64,000 nucleotides of DNA from Bacillaceae bacterium (GTDB lineage: Bacteria; Bacillota; Bacilli; Bacillales; Alkalibacillaceae). The stretch spans positions 1-64,000 of the forward strand of contig JACDOD010000001.1 in NCBI GenBank assembly GCA_017656265.1, written 5' to 3'. The notes beneath the pieces are model-generated. The model was not told the DNA's origin and ran no database searches. It saw only the letters and a list, made by a program, of their open reading frames with translations. A program made the translations under genes and the position numbers. Below, piece after piece: positions 8,319 to 18,569 of this stretch (its first letter is position 1; the number at the start of each line of letters is the position of its first letter).

Positions 8319-8897
8319 ATGCTAAAAAAACAAACGGTGTGGTTATTGACCATGTTGAGTCTTTTAATTGTTTTGAGTGTGTATTACATGACTTCACCGG
8401 ATCAGGATCAAGTCGCCTTTATTGAGGAGGATAATCAGGAACAAAATAATCCTGCAGAAACAGAGACAAATAAGCAGCTGGATACATCTGATATCATGAA
8501 CGAAGAAGGAATGGACGAACATACGGTTATTTCAGAAATTTCCACTGATGATCTATTTACTGCCATTCGAATGGAGATTCAGGCAGAACGGGATCAAATC
8601 AAAGAGCAGCTGTCTGAAATTGTTGCATCAAAAAATGTGTCACCAGAGGAAAAAAATAAAGCAATGGAAAAAATGAGAGAACTCCAGGAAGTCGCGACCA
8701 AAGAATCCATTTTGCAGCAGACGATTATGGCTGAAAAGAATTACTCTGATGTACTAGTCCGTGCTGAAGAGAATGTGGTTCATGTAACGGTGAAAGCTAA
8801 TGAACTGTCGAAAACAGATGCGAACCACATCATGCAAATGGTTCGGGATGAATTCGGTGAAATTGTGGTAAATGTAAAATATCAGCCTGCTGAATAA
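8319..8897 (+). CDS. spoIIIAH: Stage III sporulation protein AH
   Basis: A 192-residue protein with an N-terminal anchor (residues about 6-24) and a C-terminal ring-building domain that contacts forespore SpoIIQ. The start at ATG 8319 follows AAAGGAGGAG; an open frame from 8190 overlaps spoIIIAG and is not the start. It is somewhat shorter than the B. subtilis protein (218), mostly in the acidic Q/E/N-rich linker. Last gene of the operon. Confidence 0.92.
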   Translation: MLKKQTVWLLTMLSLLIVLSVYYMTSPDQDQVAFIEEDNQEQNNPAETETNKQLDTSDIMNEEGMDEHTVISEISTDDLFTAIRMEIQAERDQIKEQLSEIVASKNVSPEEKNKAMEKMRELQEVATKESILQQTIMAEKNYSDVLVRAEENVVHVTVKANELSKTDANHIMQMVRDEFGEIVVNVKYQPAE

Positions 8898-8930
8898 CCG
8901 GTGTGGACGCCCACCCGGTTTTTATTTTTT
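8896..8930 (+). terminator. Terminator of the spoIIIA operon
   Basis: AACCGG (8896-8901) and GTGG pair with CCAC and CCGGTT (8915-8920), followed by a T-rich run. The stem overlaps the spoIIIAH stop codon. Confidence 0.85.
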
Positions 8931-9106
8931 TCTCACATGCAATTATGCACCTGTTAAAATGGGCTGTCTAATGCAGGAGTATAAGCTTTTCTTTTGCAAT
9001 CCCCCTTTCTGCCTGTTGATGTTTTCGATCAAGTTACTGTAAAATGTTAAAAGGAGTTATTAATACCAGTTCATAATTGGAATCAAAAATAAAGGAGTGC
9101 CAGGAC

Positions 9107-9622
9107 ATGTTAAAAGTTCAAGAAATCAGAGAATTAATTAAATTGATTGACAATTCTTCCATTGATGAGTTTTCTTACGAATCCGATGGAACTAAAGTCT
9201 CCATGAAAAAACAGGGAGGACAGGCAGTTGTAACAGAGCAGCGAGTTGAAACAGTGCCTGCTGCAGCTGCCCCGGTTCAAGAACCAAAAGCAGCTGCCCC
9301 TGCTGTTCAAAAGCAGGAACCTGAAGTGAACGAAGAGAAACCACAGGAAAAAGCCGCTGAAGAGGGAGAAGCGAAAGATTTCGATCATGAAATTACTTCT
9401 CCGATGGTTGGAACGTTCTATCGTGCACCATCTCCAGACAGCGATCCATATGTAGAAGTTGGGGATGAAGTAAAAACAGATACGGTTGTATGTATTGTTG
9501 AAGCCATGAAGCTTTTTAATGAAATTGAAGCAGAAGTTCAGGGGGAGATTGTTGAAATCCTTGTTGAAAACGGCGAGCTTGTCGAGTACGGACAACCATT
9601 GTTTAGAGTAAAGACAAAATAA
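9107..9622 (+). CDS. accB: Biotin carboxyl carrier protein of acetyl-CoA carboxylase
   Basis: A 171-residue BCCP. The N-terminal domain (1-45) is followed by an Ala/Pro/Glu/Gln-rich mobile linker and a C-terminal biotinyl domain (about 100-171) with the EAMKLFNEI site; biotin is attached to Lys135. It carries CO2 between AccC and the carboxyltransferase. Start ATG 9107 ([10 protein letters not shown]) lies 7 nt after AAAGGAGTG. AccC follows after 13 nt. It may also serve the YqjD-type carboxylase at 41987, which has no biotin subunits nearby. Confidence 0.95.
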   Translation: MLKVQEIRELIKLIDNSSIDEFSYESDGTKVSMKKQGGQAVVTEQRVETVPAAAAPVQEPKAAAPAVQKQEPEVNEEKPQEKAAEEGEAKDFDHEITSPMVGTFYRAPSPDSDPYVEVGDEVKTDTVVCIVEAMKLFNEIEAEVQGEIVEILVENGELVEYGQPLFRVKTK

Positions 9623-9635
9623 GGGGTTGACGTGT

Positions 9636-10991
9636 GTGATCAAAAAACTTTTAGTAGCGAACAGAGGAGAAATAGCTGTCCGAATCATTCGCGCCTGTAA
9701 AGAACTGGGGATTGAAACCATCGCGGTTTATTCAGAAGCTGATAAAGATTCGCTGCATGTTCAGCTAGCAGATGAGGCTTTTTGTATAGGGCCTACCTCA
9801 AGTAAAGACAGCTATTTAAACATGACGAATATTATGAGTGTGGCAAAACTCCGCAATGCCGATGCCATTCATCCCGGATATGGTTTTTTAGCGGAAAATG
9901 CGGATTTTGCGGAGATTTGTAATGAATGCAATGTAACCTTTGTCGGTCCAAGCGCGTATTCCATTCAAAAAATGGGTACAAAAGACGTAGCGAGGGAGAC
10001 CATGAGAGAAGCCGGGGTGCCGGTTGTGCCAGGTTCTCAGGGGATCATTGAAAACGAAGAAGAAGGACTGAAGATTGCTGAAGAAATCGGTTATCCAGTT
10101 ATTATTAAAGCTACTGCCGGCGGTGGCGGTAAAGGAATCAGGGTTGCCAGAAATAAAGATGAGCTCATTAAAGGAATTCGTCTCACCCAGAATGAAGCCG
10201 AAACAGCCTTTGGAAATCCGGGTGTGTATTTAGAAAAATTCATAGAAGATTTTCGCCATGTTGAAATTCAAGTGCTGGCTGATCAGCATGGAAATACGGT
10301 ACATCTTGGTGAACGGGACTGTACGGTACAGCGCCGCTTACAAAAGCTGATTGAAGAAACCCCATCACCAGCCATCACTCCTCAAATCCGTGAGCAAATG
10401 GGAGAGGCTGCCGTTAAAGCAGCGCAGGCCGTTGATTATGTCGGTGCAGGTACGGTTGAGTTTATTTTTGATCAGAAAAACCAGAAATTTTATTTCATGG
10501 AAATGAATACACGTATTCAGGTTGAACATCCTGTTACGGAGATGGTTACCGGTGTTGACCTGATCAAGGAACAAATCCGCATTGCAAACGGTGAAAAACT
10601 GACATTTTCCCAGGAAGACATTCAGTTTGATGGATGGTCCATTGAATGTCGGATTAATGCGGAAGACCCTGCGAAAAACTTCATGCCTTCACCGGGTCGG
10701 ATTGATATGTATCTGCCTCCTGGAGGGCTGGGAGTGCGCGTGGATTCAGCAGCATATTCCGGCTGGATGATCCCTCCGTATTATGACTCCATGATCGCTA
10801 AATTAATTACTTACGGAAAAACCCGTGAAGAAGCCATGGACCGGATGAAACGGGCACTTGATGAGTTTGTGATTGATGGAATCAAAACAACTATTCCATT
10901 TCACCAGCGTGTTATGACCCATCCGGTGTTCAGGAGCGGAGAGTTTAATACAAAGTTTTTGGAAAACTATAATATAATGGAAGAGGATTAA
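9636..10991 (+). CDS. accC: Biotin carboxylase subunit of acetyl-CoA carboxylase
   Basis: A 451-residue ATP-grasp enzyme that carboxylates biotin on BCCP with bicarbonate and ATP. Visible motifs: [17 protein letters not shown] at the N-terminus, the glycine-rich [12 protein letters not shown] loop, [23 protein letters not shown] and the C-terminal biotin carboxylase domain ending IMEED. The start is GTG 9636, with AAGGGG nine bases before; the upstream in-frame TTG 9627 has no spacing for a ribosome site. Confidence 0.97.
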   Translation: MIKKLLVANRGEIAVRIIRACKELGIETIAVYSEADKDSLHVQLADEAFCIGPTSSKDSYLNMTNIMSVAKLRNADAIHPGYGFLAENADFAEICNECNVTFVGPSAYSIQKMGTKDVARETMREAGVPVVPGSQGIIENEEEGLKIAEEIGYPVIIKATAGGGGKGIRVARNKDELIKGIRLTQNEAETAFGNPGVYLEKFIEDFRHVEIQVLADQHGNTVHLGERDCTVQRRLQKLIEETPSPAITPQIREQMGEAAVKAAQAVDYVGAGTVEFIFDQKNQKFYFMEMNTRIQVEHPVTEMVTGVDLIKEQIRIANGEKLTFSQEDIQFDGWSIECRINAEDPAKNFMPSPGRIDMYLPPGGLGVRVDSAAYSGWMIPPYYDSMIAKLITYGKTREEAMDRMKRALDEFVIDGIKTTIPFHQRVMTHPVFRSGEFNTKFLENYNIMEED

Positions 10992-11010
10992 TGTTAAGGG
11001 AGTGAACAGG

Positions 11011-11412
11011 GTGAGCGAAAATAATACACTGAATGTTAGTGGCGACACATCATTGGGCTCAGTTGAAATTGCCCCTGAAGTCATTGAAGTCATTGCTGGT
11101 ATTGCAGCCAATGAGGTATCGGGGGTAGCCGGCATGCGGGGAAGTTTTGCTTCCAACGTAACAGAGCGATTAGGCAAAAAAAATCACGGTAAAGGTGTTA
11201 AAGTAGAGTTAACCGATGAAGGAATAAAAATAGATGTATTTGCCGTTTTTGATTTTGGAGTATCGATTCCAAAGGTGGCTCATAAAGTACAGGAAAATAT
11301 CCAGCAGGCACTGAAGAACATGACAGCCCTCGATATTCAGGAAGTGAATGTTCATGTTGTGGGAGTGCAGATGGAGCAAAAAGACGAAGAAAATCAATTA
11401 AAAGATGAGTAA
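11011..11412 (+). CDS. yqhY: Asp23/YqhY family protein
   Basis: A 133-residue Asp23-family (DUF322) protein, typical in having VEIAPEVIEVIAGIAANEVSGVAGMRG and NHGKGVKVELTDEGIKIDV. In B. subtilis yqhY follows accBC and its loss perturbs fatty-acid synthesis, so a link to acetyl-CoA carboxylase is established for the family, but the mechanism is open. The start is GTG 11011, eight bases after AAGGGAG; GTG 11002 overlaps that site. The transcription unit ends here. Confidence 0.9.
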   Translation: MSENNTLNVSGDTSLGSVEIAPEVIEVIAGIAANEVSGVAGMRGSFASNVTERLGKKNHGKGVKVELTDEGIKIDVFAVFDFGVSIPKVAHKVQENIQQALKNMTALDIQEVNVHVVGVQMEQKDEENQLKDE

Positions 11413-11424
11413 TTGTGTTAAGAT

Positions 11425-11459
11425 AAGGCCATAAGGACATTCCTTTATGGCCTTTTTAT
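11425..11459 (+). terminator. Terminator after accB-accC-yqhY
   Basis: AAGGCCATAAGGA (11425-11437) pairs with TCCTTTATGGCCTT (11441-11454), with one bulge, followed by T's. Confidence 0.9.
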
Positions 11460-11541
11460 CTTTTGGAGAATGTCCTGTGTTCATATTCATTTTCACTTGA
11501 CGAACATATTTGCGTAAAAGATGGCTTTTCTCGTTCTAACA

Positions 11542-11550
11542 TGGTATGAT
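11542..11550 (+). promoter_or_regulatory. Putative extended -10 promoter for nusB
   Basis: TGGTATGAT matches the TGN-TATAAT extended -10 pattern, 39 nt before nusB and after the yqhY terminator; the -35 is poor. Confidence 0.4.
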
Positions 11551-11588
11551 TCTAAAGGAAATTTTACGTAAAGGAGTATGACATCGCT

Positions 11589-11981
11589 ATGAAGCGGAGA
11601 GAAGCAAGAGAAAAAGCATTTCAGGCGTTATTCCAGATAGATATAAATGATATTTCAGCAGAAGAAGCCCTTCAGCATGTAGCAGGAGATGAAAAGGACG
11701 ACCATGAATTTTTAAAACAGCTAATCAGTGGTGTCATGGAACACCGAAAAGAAATTGATGAAATGATCTCCAGCCATTTAGAAAATTGGTCACTGAAACG
11801 AATTGCCTCTGTAGAACGGACGATCCTGAGGATTGCCACATATGAAATGAATTTTTTAAAGGATGAAGTTCCAGAAAAAGTAGCCATTAACGAAGCGGTT
11901 GAAATTGCAAAAAAATATGGAGAGGACAACTCCGGGAAATTTGTAAATGGTGTGCTGAAAAAATATCATGAGCAAAAATAA
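11589..11981 (+). CDS. nusB: Transcription antitermination factor NusB
   Basis: A 130-residue all-helical protein of standard length. It binds boxA RNA with NusE (ribosomal S10) in rRNA antitermination. The [19 protein letters not shown]-terminus and the [12 protein letters not shown]...[27 protein letters not shown]-terminal signature (in two parts) are clear. AAAGGAG lies 12 nt before the ATG. First gene of the nusB-folD-xseAB-ispA unit. Confidence 0.96.
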   Translation: MKRREAREKAFQALFQIDINDISAEEALQHVAGDEKDDHEFLKQLISGVMEHRKEIDEMISSHLENWSLKRIASVERTILRIATYEMNFLKDEVPEKVAINEAVEIAKKYGEDNSGKFVNGVLKKYHEQK

Positions 11982-11995
11982 AGGTGGGGATTGGC

Positions 11996-12859
11996 ATGTC
12001 TGCAAAAACGTTATCAGGAAAAGATGCAGCAAGCCGTCTGCAAAATGAAATGAGACAACAGGTCGATCAGCTCAAGGCACAGGGAGTAATCCCTGGTCTC
12101 GCGGTCATCATTGTGGGAAATAACCCTGCAAGCAAACTGTACGTACGAAAGAAAAGCGAGGCCTCCCGTAAGCTTGGTATTTATTCCAGGGTCATTGAGT
12201 TGGAAGAAGATACATCTCAGAGCAGACTGTTATCTGTAATTGAGTCGCTGAATGAGGATTCATCCATTGATGGCATACTCGTTCAGTTGCCCTTGCCCAA
12301 ACATATCGATGAAACGGAAATTATCGAGCATATTTCCCCTGAAAAAGATGTAGATGGTTTCCACCCTTTAAATATTGGACGGCTATTTACCGGGGAAGAT
12401 ACGTTTATACCGTGCACGCCTTTAGGTATTTTAAAGCTCCTGCAAGAAGAACATATTCCCATCGAGGGAAAGCATGCCGTCATAGTGGGCCGGAGCAATA
12501 TTGTCGGGAAGCCAGCCGGTCAGCTTTTATTAAATGAACATGCAACGGTTACCTATTGTCATAGCCGAACGAATCAGTTGTCCTATTTTACGAAGCAGGC
12601 CGATATTTTAATTGCGGCAGCAGGACAGGCAAAACTGATCACGGGAGAAATGGTGAAAGAGGGCGCGGTAGTCATTGATGTTGGAAATAGCTTTGATGAG
12701 AACGGAAACCTGTCAGGCGATGTGGATTTTTCACAGGTAAAGGATAAAGCTTCATACATAACTCCTGTTCCCAACGGTGTCGGCCCTATGACCATTACTA
12801 TGCTGCTTCACAATACATTAAAAGCAGCGAAAAAACGAGCAATGATTGAGGGAGAATGA
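11996..12859 (+). CDS. folD: Bifunctional methylenetetrahydrofolate dehydrogenase/cyclohydrolase
   Basis: A 287-residue enzyme converting 5,10-methylene-THF to 10-formyl-THF using NADP. Motifs: YVRKKSEASRKLGI with the catalytic Lys, DGILVQLPLPKHI, the Rossmann GRSNIVGKP and the C-terminal TPVPNGVGPMTITMLL. Start at ATG 11996 behind AAGGTGGGG; the upstream in-frame start at 11984 sits on the ribosome site. xseA begins 4 nt downstream. Confidence 0.96.
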   Translation: MSAKTLSGKDAASRLQNEMRQQVDQLKAQGVIPGLAVIIVGNNPASKLYVRKKSEASRKLGIYSRVIELEEDTSQSRLLSVIESLNEDSSIDGILVQLPLPKHIDETEIIEHISPEKDVDGFHPLNIGRLFTGEDTFIPCTPLGILKLLQEEHIPIEGKHAVIVGRSNIVGKPAGQLLLNEHATVTYCHSRTNQLSYFTKQADILIAAAGQAKLITGEMVKEGAVVIDVGNSFDENGNLSGDVDFSQVKDKASYITPVPNGVGPMTITMLLHNTLKAAKKRAMIEGE

Positions 12860-12863
12860 CCAT

Positions 12864-14216
12864 ATGGAAGATCGCTATTTAACGGTGACCGCACTGACCA
12901 AATATATCAAGCGGAAACTGGAAATGGACAGTCATCTGAAACAAGTATGGATTAAAGGGGAAATCTCCAATTTTAAACAGCATTCCAGAGGACATATGTA
13001 TTTTACCTTAAAGGATGATCACTCTCGGATACAAGCGGTAATGTTTGCAGGCTATAACCGTCAGATAACATTCACCCCAGAAGATGGAATGAACGTGCTT
13101 GTCAGGGGAGAAGTAGGGGTTTACGAACCTCACGGACAGTATCAATTGTATGTCCATGAAATGCAGCCGGATGGTGTCGGTGCCTTATACCTGGCCTATG
13201 AAGAGTTAAAGGAAAAGCTCAAGAAAGAAGGATTGTTTGCAGCAGAACGTAAAAAGCCTATCCCAGGTTTTCCCGAGCATATCGGGATCATCACTTCGCC
13301 AACCGGTGCTGCCATCCGGGATATCTGGACAACCATTAACCGAAGATACCCCATAGTGAAAAAAACGCTGATACCGGTTCTCGTTCAGGGTGAACATGCC
13401 GCCAGGTCCATCGTTCGGGCCATTGAACAGGCGAATGAGTTAGGGATTTTTGATTTGCTCATTGTAGGGCGTGGAGGAGGTTCCATTGAAGAATTATGGA
13501 GCTTCAATGAGGAAATAGTTGCCCGTGCCATTGCAAAGTCAACCATACCTGTCATTTCAGCAGTAGGTCATGAAACGGACTATACCATCAGTGATTTTGT
13601 AGCAGACCTGCGTGCACCGACCCCAACTGGAGCCGCAGAACTCGCTGTACCAGACTGGCAGGAAGTGCTGCACCGTGTGCAGTATTTGAAAAGCAGGCTT
13701 CAGCGGGCATTGCACGTTTCTGTCCAGACAAAAAAAGAACAGCTTTCCAGGCTGAAACAGTCTTATGCCTTTCGCTACCCTGAGGTATTAATGCGTCAGA
13801 AGGAACAGGAATTAGACCGCCTTTATGAAAAGCTGACAAAAGAATGGAACCAATATTATTCCAGAAAAAAAGAAAAAAAAGATTTATTATGGAAACGTCT
13901 AAAGACACAGCATCCTCAGTGGAAGGTAAATGAAACACAGAAAACCATACAGTGGCTGATCAACCGCTATAATCGCGCCATGAAGAACGAGCTTTCCCAC
14001 AAACAGAAGAGTTTTCAAAATCAGATTGATAAACTTTCACTGCTTAATCCGCTGGATATTATGAAAAGGGGTTACGCCATTCCGTTTGATCAAGAAGGTC
14101 AAATAGTCCGTACAGTCAAACAAGTTCAGCCTGGCGATAAAATCGATGTGAAAGTTTCTGATGGCATTCTCGACTGTCAAGTCTGGGGGTTAGAAGAGGA
14201 GGATAAACATGAGTGA
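12864..14216 (+). CDS. xseA: Exodeoxyribonuclease VII large subunit
   Basis: A 450-residue subunit with an N-terminal OB fold (about 1-100, with [21 protein letters not shown] split by variation), a catalytic core with [16 protein letters not shown] and [20 protein letters not shown], then a long coiled coil (about 265-400) and the C-terminal MKRGYAI segment. With XseB it degrades single-stranded DNA. Start ATG 12864 with GAGGGAG before it. It overlaps xseB by 8 nt. Confidence 0.96.
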   Translation: MEDRYLTVTALTKYIKRKLEMDSHLKQVWIKGEISNFKQHSRGHMYFTLKDDHSRIQAVMFAGYNRQITFTPEDGMNVLVRGEVGVYEPHGQYQLYVHEMQPDGVGALYLAYEELKEKLKKEGLFAAERKKPIPGFPEHIGIITSPTGAAIRDIWTTINRRYPIVKKTLIPVLVQGEHAARSIVRAIEQANELGIFDLLIVGRGGGSIEELWSFNEEIVARAIAKSTIPVISAVGHETDYTISDFVADLRAPTPTGAAELAVPDWQEVLHRVQYLKSRLQRALHVSVQTKKEQLSRLKQSYAFRYPEVLMRQKEQELDRLYEKLTKEWNQYYSRKKEKKDLLWKRLKTQHPQWKVNETQKTIQWLINRYNRAMKNELSHKQKSFQNQIDKLSLLNPLDIMKRGYAIPFDQEGQIVRTVKQVQPGDKIDVKVSDGILDCQVWGLEEEDKHE

Positions 14217-14454
14217 AGAAAAAAAGATGGATATCTCTTTTGAAGAAGCGATAGAGAAGCTGGAGGAAATCGTAGAAAAGCTAGAAGATGGGGATGTTCC
14301 CCTGGAAAAGGCAATTGACTTTTACCAGGAGGGAATGAATCTGGCCAAATTCTGTAATGATAAGCTCGTTAAAGTAGAAAAACAAATGGAACAAATCATG
14401 CAGGAAAATGGTGAATTTGCACCGTTTTCACCTCAGGAGGAAGAGCAGGCGTGA
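14209..14454 (+). CDS. xseB: Exodeoxyribonuclease VII small subunit
   Basis: An 81-residue helical-hairpin subunit with the family core [20 protein letters not shown] and [14 protein letters not shown]. Several copies wrap the XseA coiled coil. Its stop overlaps the GTG start of ispA by four bases (GTGA), a typical coupling arrangement. Confidence 0.95.
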   Translation: MSEEKKMDISFEEAIEKLEEIVEKLEDGDVPLEKAIDFYQEGMNLAKFCNDKLVKVEKQMEQIMQENGEFAPFSPQEEEQA

Positions 14455-15329
14455 CCTTATTGGATTATATATCGGAAAAACAATCATGGCTAAATGGCCA
14501 ACTGCTTACCCAAATTCAAAAACAGCAAATTCCGGACAGGTTAAAAGACTCGATGATTTATTCAATTGAGGCTGGAGGAAAAAGACTTCGCCCCATTTTA
14601 TTAATGGCTACATATGAAGCTTTTGAACCTTTATCAGAAAAAGTCATACCAGTGGCCTGTGCACTGGAGATGATTCATACGTATTCATTAATTCATGATG
14701 ACTTGCCGGCGATGGATGATGACGACTGGCGGAGAGGGAAGTTGACGAATCATAAAAAATTTGATGAAGCAACAGCTATCCTGGCCGGTGACGGACTCCT
14801 TACCAGTGCATTTTATGTCATCAGCTCTTCCAGCGAATTAAACGCAGAGGAAAAAATATTTTTGCTTAGGGAATTGTCTAAAGCAAGCGGTCCTGAAGGG
14901 ATGGTAGCCGGCCAGATGATGGATCTTCAGGCAGAGGGAAAAACGATTGATTTAAAAGAACTTGAACAGATTCATCTTTTGAAAACCGGTGAATTAATCC
15001 GTTTTTCTGTGAGAGCCGGAGCCTATCTTGGAGGTGCAACACCACCACAATTAGAGCAGCTGGACCATTTTTCAAAATCCCTCGGGCTAATTTTTCAGAT
15101 TCAGGATGATATTCTTGATGTGACAGGAAACGCTGAAGAATTAGGGAAACCAGTAGGCAGCGACGAAATGAGTGAAAAAAGTACATACCCGAAACTGCTT
15201 GGGCTTGATGGGGCTAATGAAAAGAAAGAATATTATATGAGAAAAGCAAGAGAATCGCTAAAGAAAGCCGGAATCCATGATTCAATTCTGTATGAATTTA
15301 TTGATTTTTCAGGGAATCGCCACTATTAA
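14451..15329 (+). CDS. ispA: Farnesyl diphosphate synthase
   Basis: A 292-residue trans-prenyltransferase making (2E,6E)-farnesyl diphosphate. Both aspartate-rich motifs are present ([10 protein letters not shown] and DDILD), as are the GGKRLRP substrate motif and KTGELI. The start is GTG 14451, overlapping xseB, with CAGGAGGAAG upstream. The OLE RNA promoter begins 19 nt after its stop. Farnesyl diphosphate synthesis next to OLE/OapA and dxs is the arrangement described in Bacillus halodurans. Confidence 0.95.
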   Translation: MTLLDYISEKQSWLNGQLLTQIQKQQIPDRLKDSMIYSIEAGGKRLRPILLMATYEAFEPLSEKVIPVACALEMIHTYSLIHDDLPAMDDDDWRRGKLTNHKKFDEATAILAGDGLLTSAFYVISSSSELNAEEKIFLLRELSKASGPEGMVAGQMMDLQAEGKTIDLKELEQIHLLKTGELIRFSVRAGAYLGGATPPQLEQLDHFSKSLGLIFQIQDDILDVTGNAEELGKPVGSDEMSEKSTYPKLLGLDGANEKKEYYMRKARESLKKAGIHDSILYEFIDFSGNRHY

Positions 15330-15347
15330 TGCTGGAAATAGTTTTAA

Positions 15348-15376
15348 TTGAGCATACCGGGAACATATGTTATATT
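15348..15376 (+). promoter_or_regulatory. Sigma-A promoter of the OLE RNA
   Basis: TTGAGC (15348-15353), a 17-base spacer, then TATATT (15371-15376): four or five of six matches in each box at optimal spacing. Transcription would begin near 15383, 14 bases before the RNA's closing helix. Confidence 0.7.
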
Positions 15377-15382
15377 AGTATT

Positions 15383-16000
15383 ACCAAAACTATGGCTGGG
15401 ATGGTGCAGTATTCTAGTCAGCCCTCCGTTCCTGAAGGCGGGCCTAAAAATCCGCCAAAGGGCACATCGATGAAGTTCCTTGTGTCGGCTTGGGGCGCCC
15501 AGCCCTGGGTCGGTGCTGGGAGTTAAGGGGGTAGGGCGATCCGCAAAGGCATGTGGGCGTTGACCCTGCCCCCGCGGAGGCCCATCTTTGTGGTGTGCTG
15601 TGATCGTGCAGAACATTACGAAATGGGGTATGAACCTGTGTCATAGGGATTGGGCATCTCTATGCACAGCGTAGCCTGCCTTGAGTGGTACTGAGGGGAT
15701 TATGGGTTGAGTGGGGAAGCAGCTGGCCACTGTTCAACACTTGTGACACCGTATGAAATCAGTGCTGCAAAAGAGGCTAGGGAACGGCTAAAGGCTGTTG
15801 AGGAAATCTCCTAGACTGTTCCGACATGGACATTTGAAGGGGATTGTAGTGCGGACTAAGTGGCAGTCCAGTCTAGCCTTCGGTGACGAGGCTAAGGCGG
15901 ATTTAAAGGGGAACCGCCGATGTGGCAACACACGGTATCCGTCTGGGAAAACCTACTGGACCTAAGCCGCAATATTTACCCTTTAAATGACCATCCCATC
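15383..16000 (+). ncRNA. ole: OLE RNA (ornate, large, extremophilic RNA)
   Basis: About 620 bases with no plausible reading frame, G+C richer than the flanks, between ispA and a gene matching OapA: the known genomic setting of OLE RNA. The size matches the 600-odd nucleotides of known OLE RNAs. Helices seen: TGGGATGGT (15397-15405) with ACCATCCCA (15990-15998) closes the ends; GGGGGTAGGG (15527-15536) with CCCTGCCCCC (15564-15573); GGACT/AGTCC (15853-15857/15865-15869); TAGCCT/AGGCTA (15874-15879/15889-15894). In B. halodurans OLE forms a membrane ribonucleoprotein with OapA and affects tolerance of cold, ethanol and metal stress (established). The ends are inferred from promoter and helix; both may be off by several bases. 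Confidence 0.9.
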
Positions 16001-16065
16001 TAATGAATATAATCATGGAATGAATAACAGACAATGTATGATACTTTCATATAGAGGGAATAAAT

Positions 16066-16653
16066 ATGAAAAACCAATTTAAAAGATCGATACGTTTTAG
16101 CCTCGGTATTGCCGTTATCACGTTTGTGTTAGCGGCACTTTTTTCAATTGTTTCAACTTTTATGCTGGACGGTGTATTATGGTATTTAGGGATTGTTGTG
16201 GTTCTGGGCATTGTATTTATAGGTGTCATCTTCGATATGCTGGGTATTGCCTCGACCGCAGCCGATGAAGTCCCTTTAAATGCGATGGCTTCCAATAAGG
16301 TTTATGGTGCTCGGGAAGCTATCGTCATTGTAAGAAATGCAGATAAATTCGCATCATTCTGTAATGATGTCATTGGCGATATATCCGGTATTGTAAGCGG
16401 TACCGCGTCAGCGTTTGTCATTTTGCAGCTGACATTAGGCCTGGGATTTCAGCAGGATTCAACGTTTCATTTTACGGTTTCCGTCATTTTCACGAGCATT
16501 ATTGCTGCATTAACGGTTGGAGGGAAGGCTTTAGGAAAATATTTTGCCATCCATGCTTCAACCTCCATTATTTTATTTGCAGGCAAAGTAATTGCTTTAG
16601 TTCAAGACAAGTTACATATCAAAGTATTGCCCGATTTGAAAAAATCGAGATGA
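16066..16653 (+). CDS. oapA: OLE-associated membrane protein OapA
   Basis: A 195-residue integral membrane protein with four hydrophobic segments (about 10-33, 36-57, 105-127 and 134-152), an amphipathic middle with DEVPLNAMASNKVYGA and VRNADKFASFCNDV, and a basic C-terminus (PDLKKSR). Its place immediately downstream of OLE RNA and before dxs, its size and its topology match OapA, which binds OLE RNA at the membrane. GAGGGAATAA precedes the ATG. It is spaced 16 nt from dxs. Distant similarity to DUF21/CNNM-type membrane domains has been noted for this family. Confidence 0.9.
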   Translation: MKNQFKRSIRFSLGIAVITFVLAALFSIVSTFMLDGVLWYLGIVVVLGIVFIGVIFDMLGIASTAADEVPLNAMASNKVYGAREAIVIVRNADKFASFCNDVIGDISGIVSGTASAFVILQLTLGLGFQQDSTFHFTVSVIFTSIIAALTVGGKALGKYFAIHASTSIILFAGKVIALVQDKLHIKVLPDLKKSR

Positions 16654-16669
16654 AGGTGAGTGATCCTTG

Positions 16670-18562
16670 ATGGATCTATATTCCATTAAAAATCCATCTT
16701 TCTTGAAAAAATACTCCAAAAAACAGCTTGAGGACCTGGCAGAGGAGATCCGTGAATTTTTAATTACCAAATTGTCCAGAACAGGCGGACATCTAGGTCC
16801 AAACCTCGGGGTTGTGGAATTGACCATTGCCCTTCATAAAATTTTTGACAGCCCTGAAGATAAATTGATCTGGGATGTGGGTCACCAGTCCTATGTTCAT
16901 AAAATTTTAACGGGGCGGACAGCCCAATTTGATACATTGCGCCAATATAAAGGTTTGTCCGGTTTCCCGAAACGTTCGGAAAGCGAGCATGATGTCTGGG
17001 AAACAGGCCACAGCTCTACATCTCTGTCTGCTGCTATGGGAATGGCTATTGCCCGGGATTTAAAAGGAGAAGATTATGCCATTGTTCCGGTTATTGGAGA
17101 CGGAGCATTGACGGGCGGTATGGCTCTTGAAGCTTTAAATCATATCGGTGATGAACGGAAAAATATCATCGTGATTCTCAATGATAATGAAATGTCCATT
17201 GCACCCAATGTAGGTGCACTTCATAATGTGCTTGGACGGATGCGGAGTGCATCAAAGTATCGCTGGGTAAAAGATGAAATGGAGTGGCTTCTGAAAAAAA
17301 TTCCGGCAGTGGGTGGAAGGCTTGCCCAGGCAGCTGAGCGTCTGAAGGACAGCATGAAGTACTTTATGGTGCCTGGAATGTTTTTTGAAGAACTTGGATT
17401 TACCTATTTTGGGCCCGTTGACGGTCACAATTTTGATGATTTATTTGAAAATCTGCAGTATGCACGGAAAACAAAAGGGCCTGTCCTGGTCCATGTCATT
17501 ACGAAAAAAGGAAAAGGATATCATCCGGCTGAAACAGATAAAATTGGAACATGGCATGGAGTCGGTCCTTACAAAATTGAGTCAGGGGAATCGTTGAAAA
17601 AGAAAGGAAATGGCCCCGCCTGGAGCAAGGTAGTCAGTGATACGCTGAGTACCATTGCACGGGATGATAAGCGTGTGGTAGCCATTACTCCGGCTATGAC
17701 AGTCGGGTCAAAACTCGAAGATTTCAAAAAAGAATTTCCCGACCGCCTTTTTGATGTAGGGATTGCTGAACAGCATGCGACTACACTTGCTGCTGGCATA
17801 GCTACCCAGGGAATGAAGCCGTTTTTATCGATTTACTCCACTTTTCTGCAGAGAGGGTACGATCAGGTCGTTCATGATGTCTGCCGTCAAAATCTGAATG
17901 TAGCTTTTGGAATTGACAGGGCAGGCCTGGTGGGGGCAGACGGTGAAACCCATCAAGGAGTTTTTGATATTGCTTTTCTGCGTCATATTCCAAATATGGT
18001 TCTGATGATGCCAAAAGACGAAAATGAATGTCAGCATATGGTAAACACTGCCATTCAGTATGATGATGGACCAATTGCCCTCCGTTATCCAAGGGGAAAT
18101 GGACTGGGTGTCAAAATGGATGATGAACTGAAAAATATTCCGATTGGCACCTGGGAAGTATTAAAGCAAGGTTCTGATGCGGTTATTCTGACATTTGGAA
18201 CTACGATTCCAATGGCTCTGGAAGCCAGTGCAAAATTGGAGGAGATGGGACTTTCCTTCAGAGTTGTGAATGCACGTTTTATAAAGCCATTGGACCATCT
18301 CATGCTGCAGGAAATACTAGAAGAAAACATCCCGATTTTAACGATTGAAGAACATGCTCTTCAAGGCGGATTTGGAAGTGCTGTTCTGGAGTTTATTCAG
18401 GAACAAGGTTATGTTCAAACCTATGTCGAGCGTATGGGAATACCCGACCGATACATTGAGCATGGCAGTGTGAATAAATTGCTGGAAGAAGTCGGGCTGA
18501 CGACAGAAAACATTGTTCAAAAATGCATACAATTGATTCCGAAAAAACAACAAAGGGCTTGA
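16670..18562 (+). CDS. dxs: 1-deoxy-D-xylulose-5-phosphate synthase
   Basis: A 630-residue thiamine-diphosphate enzyme, the entry step of the MEP isoprenoid pathway (pyruvate plus glyceraldehyde 3-phosphate). Motifs: [33 protein letters not shown] with the ThDP-binding residues, [10 protein letters not shown], and [15 protein letters not shown]. Start ATG 16670 ([11 protein letters not shown]) rather than TTG 16667, with GAAGGTGAG upstream. It gives the precursors that IspA elongates. Confidence 0.97.
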   Translation: MDLYSIKNPSFLKKYSKKQLEDLAEEIREFLITKLSRTGGHLGPNLGVVELTIALHKIFDSPEDKLIWDVGHQSYVHKILTGRTAQFDTLRQYKGLSGFPKRSESEHDVWETGHSSTSLSAAMGMAIARDLKGEDYAIVPVIGDGALTGGMALEALNHIGDERKNIIVILNDNEMSIAPNVGALHNVLGRMRSASKYRWVKDEMEWLLKKIPAVGGRLAQAAERLKDSMKYFMVPGMFFEELGFTYFGPVDGHNFDDLFENLQYARKTKGPVLVHVITKKGKGYHPAETDKIGTWHGVGPYKIESGESLKKKGNGPAWSKVVSDTLSTIARDDKRVVAITPAMTVGSKLEDFKKEFPDRLFDVGIAEQHATTLAAGIATQGMKPFLSIYSTFLQRGYDQVVHDVCRQNLNVAFGIDRAGLVGADGETHQGVFDIAFLRHIPNMVLMMPKDENECQHMVNTAIQYDDGPIALRYPRGNGLGVKMDDELKNIPIGTWEVLKQGSDAVILTFGTTIPMALEASAKLEEMGLSFRVVNARFIKPLDHLMLQEILEENIPILTIEEHALQGGFGSAVLEFIQEQGYVQTYVERMGIPDRYIEHGSVNKLLEEVGLTTENIVQKCIQLIPKKQQRA

Positions 18563-18569
18563 ACGGAAT

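Noticed and set aside
9134-9721. 195-codon minus-strand frame over accB
   Set aside because: Antisense shadow of accB and the start of accC; composition is that of reversed codons and there is no ribosome site.
15344-15644. Open frames on both strands inside the ispA-oapA gap (up to 90 codons)
   Set aside because: No ribosome site, Pro/Arg/Gly-rich chance translations of a G+C-rich structured RNA, and they cross OLE helices.
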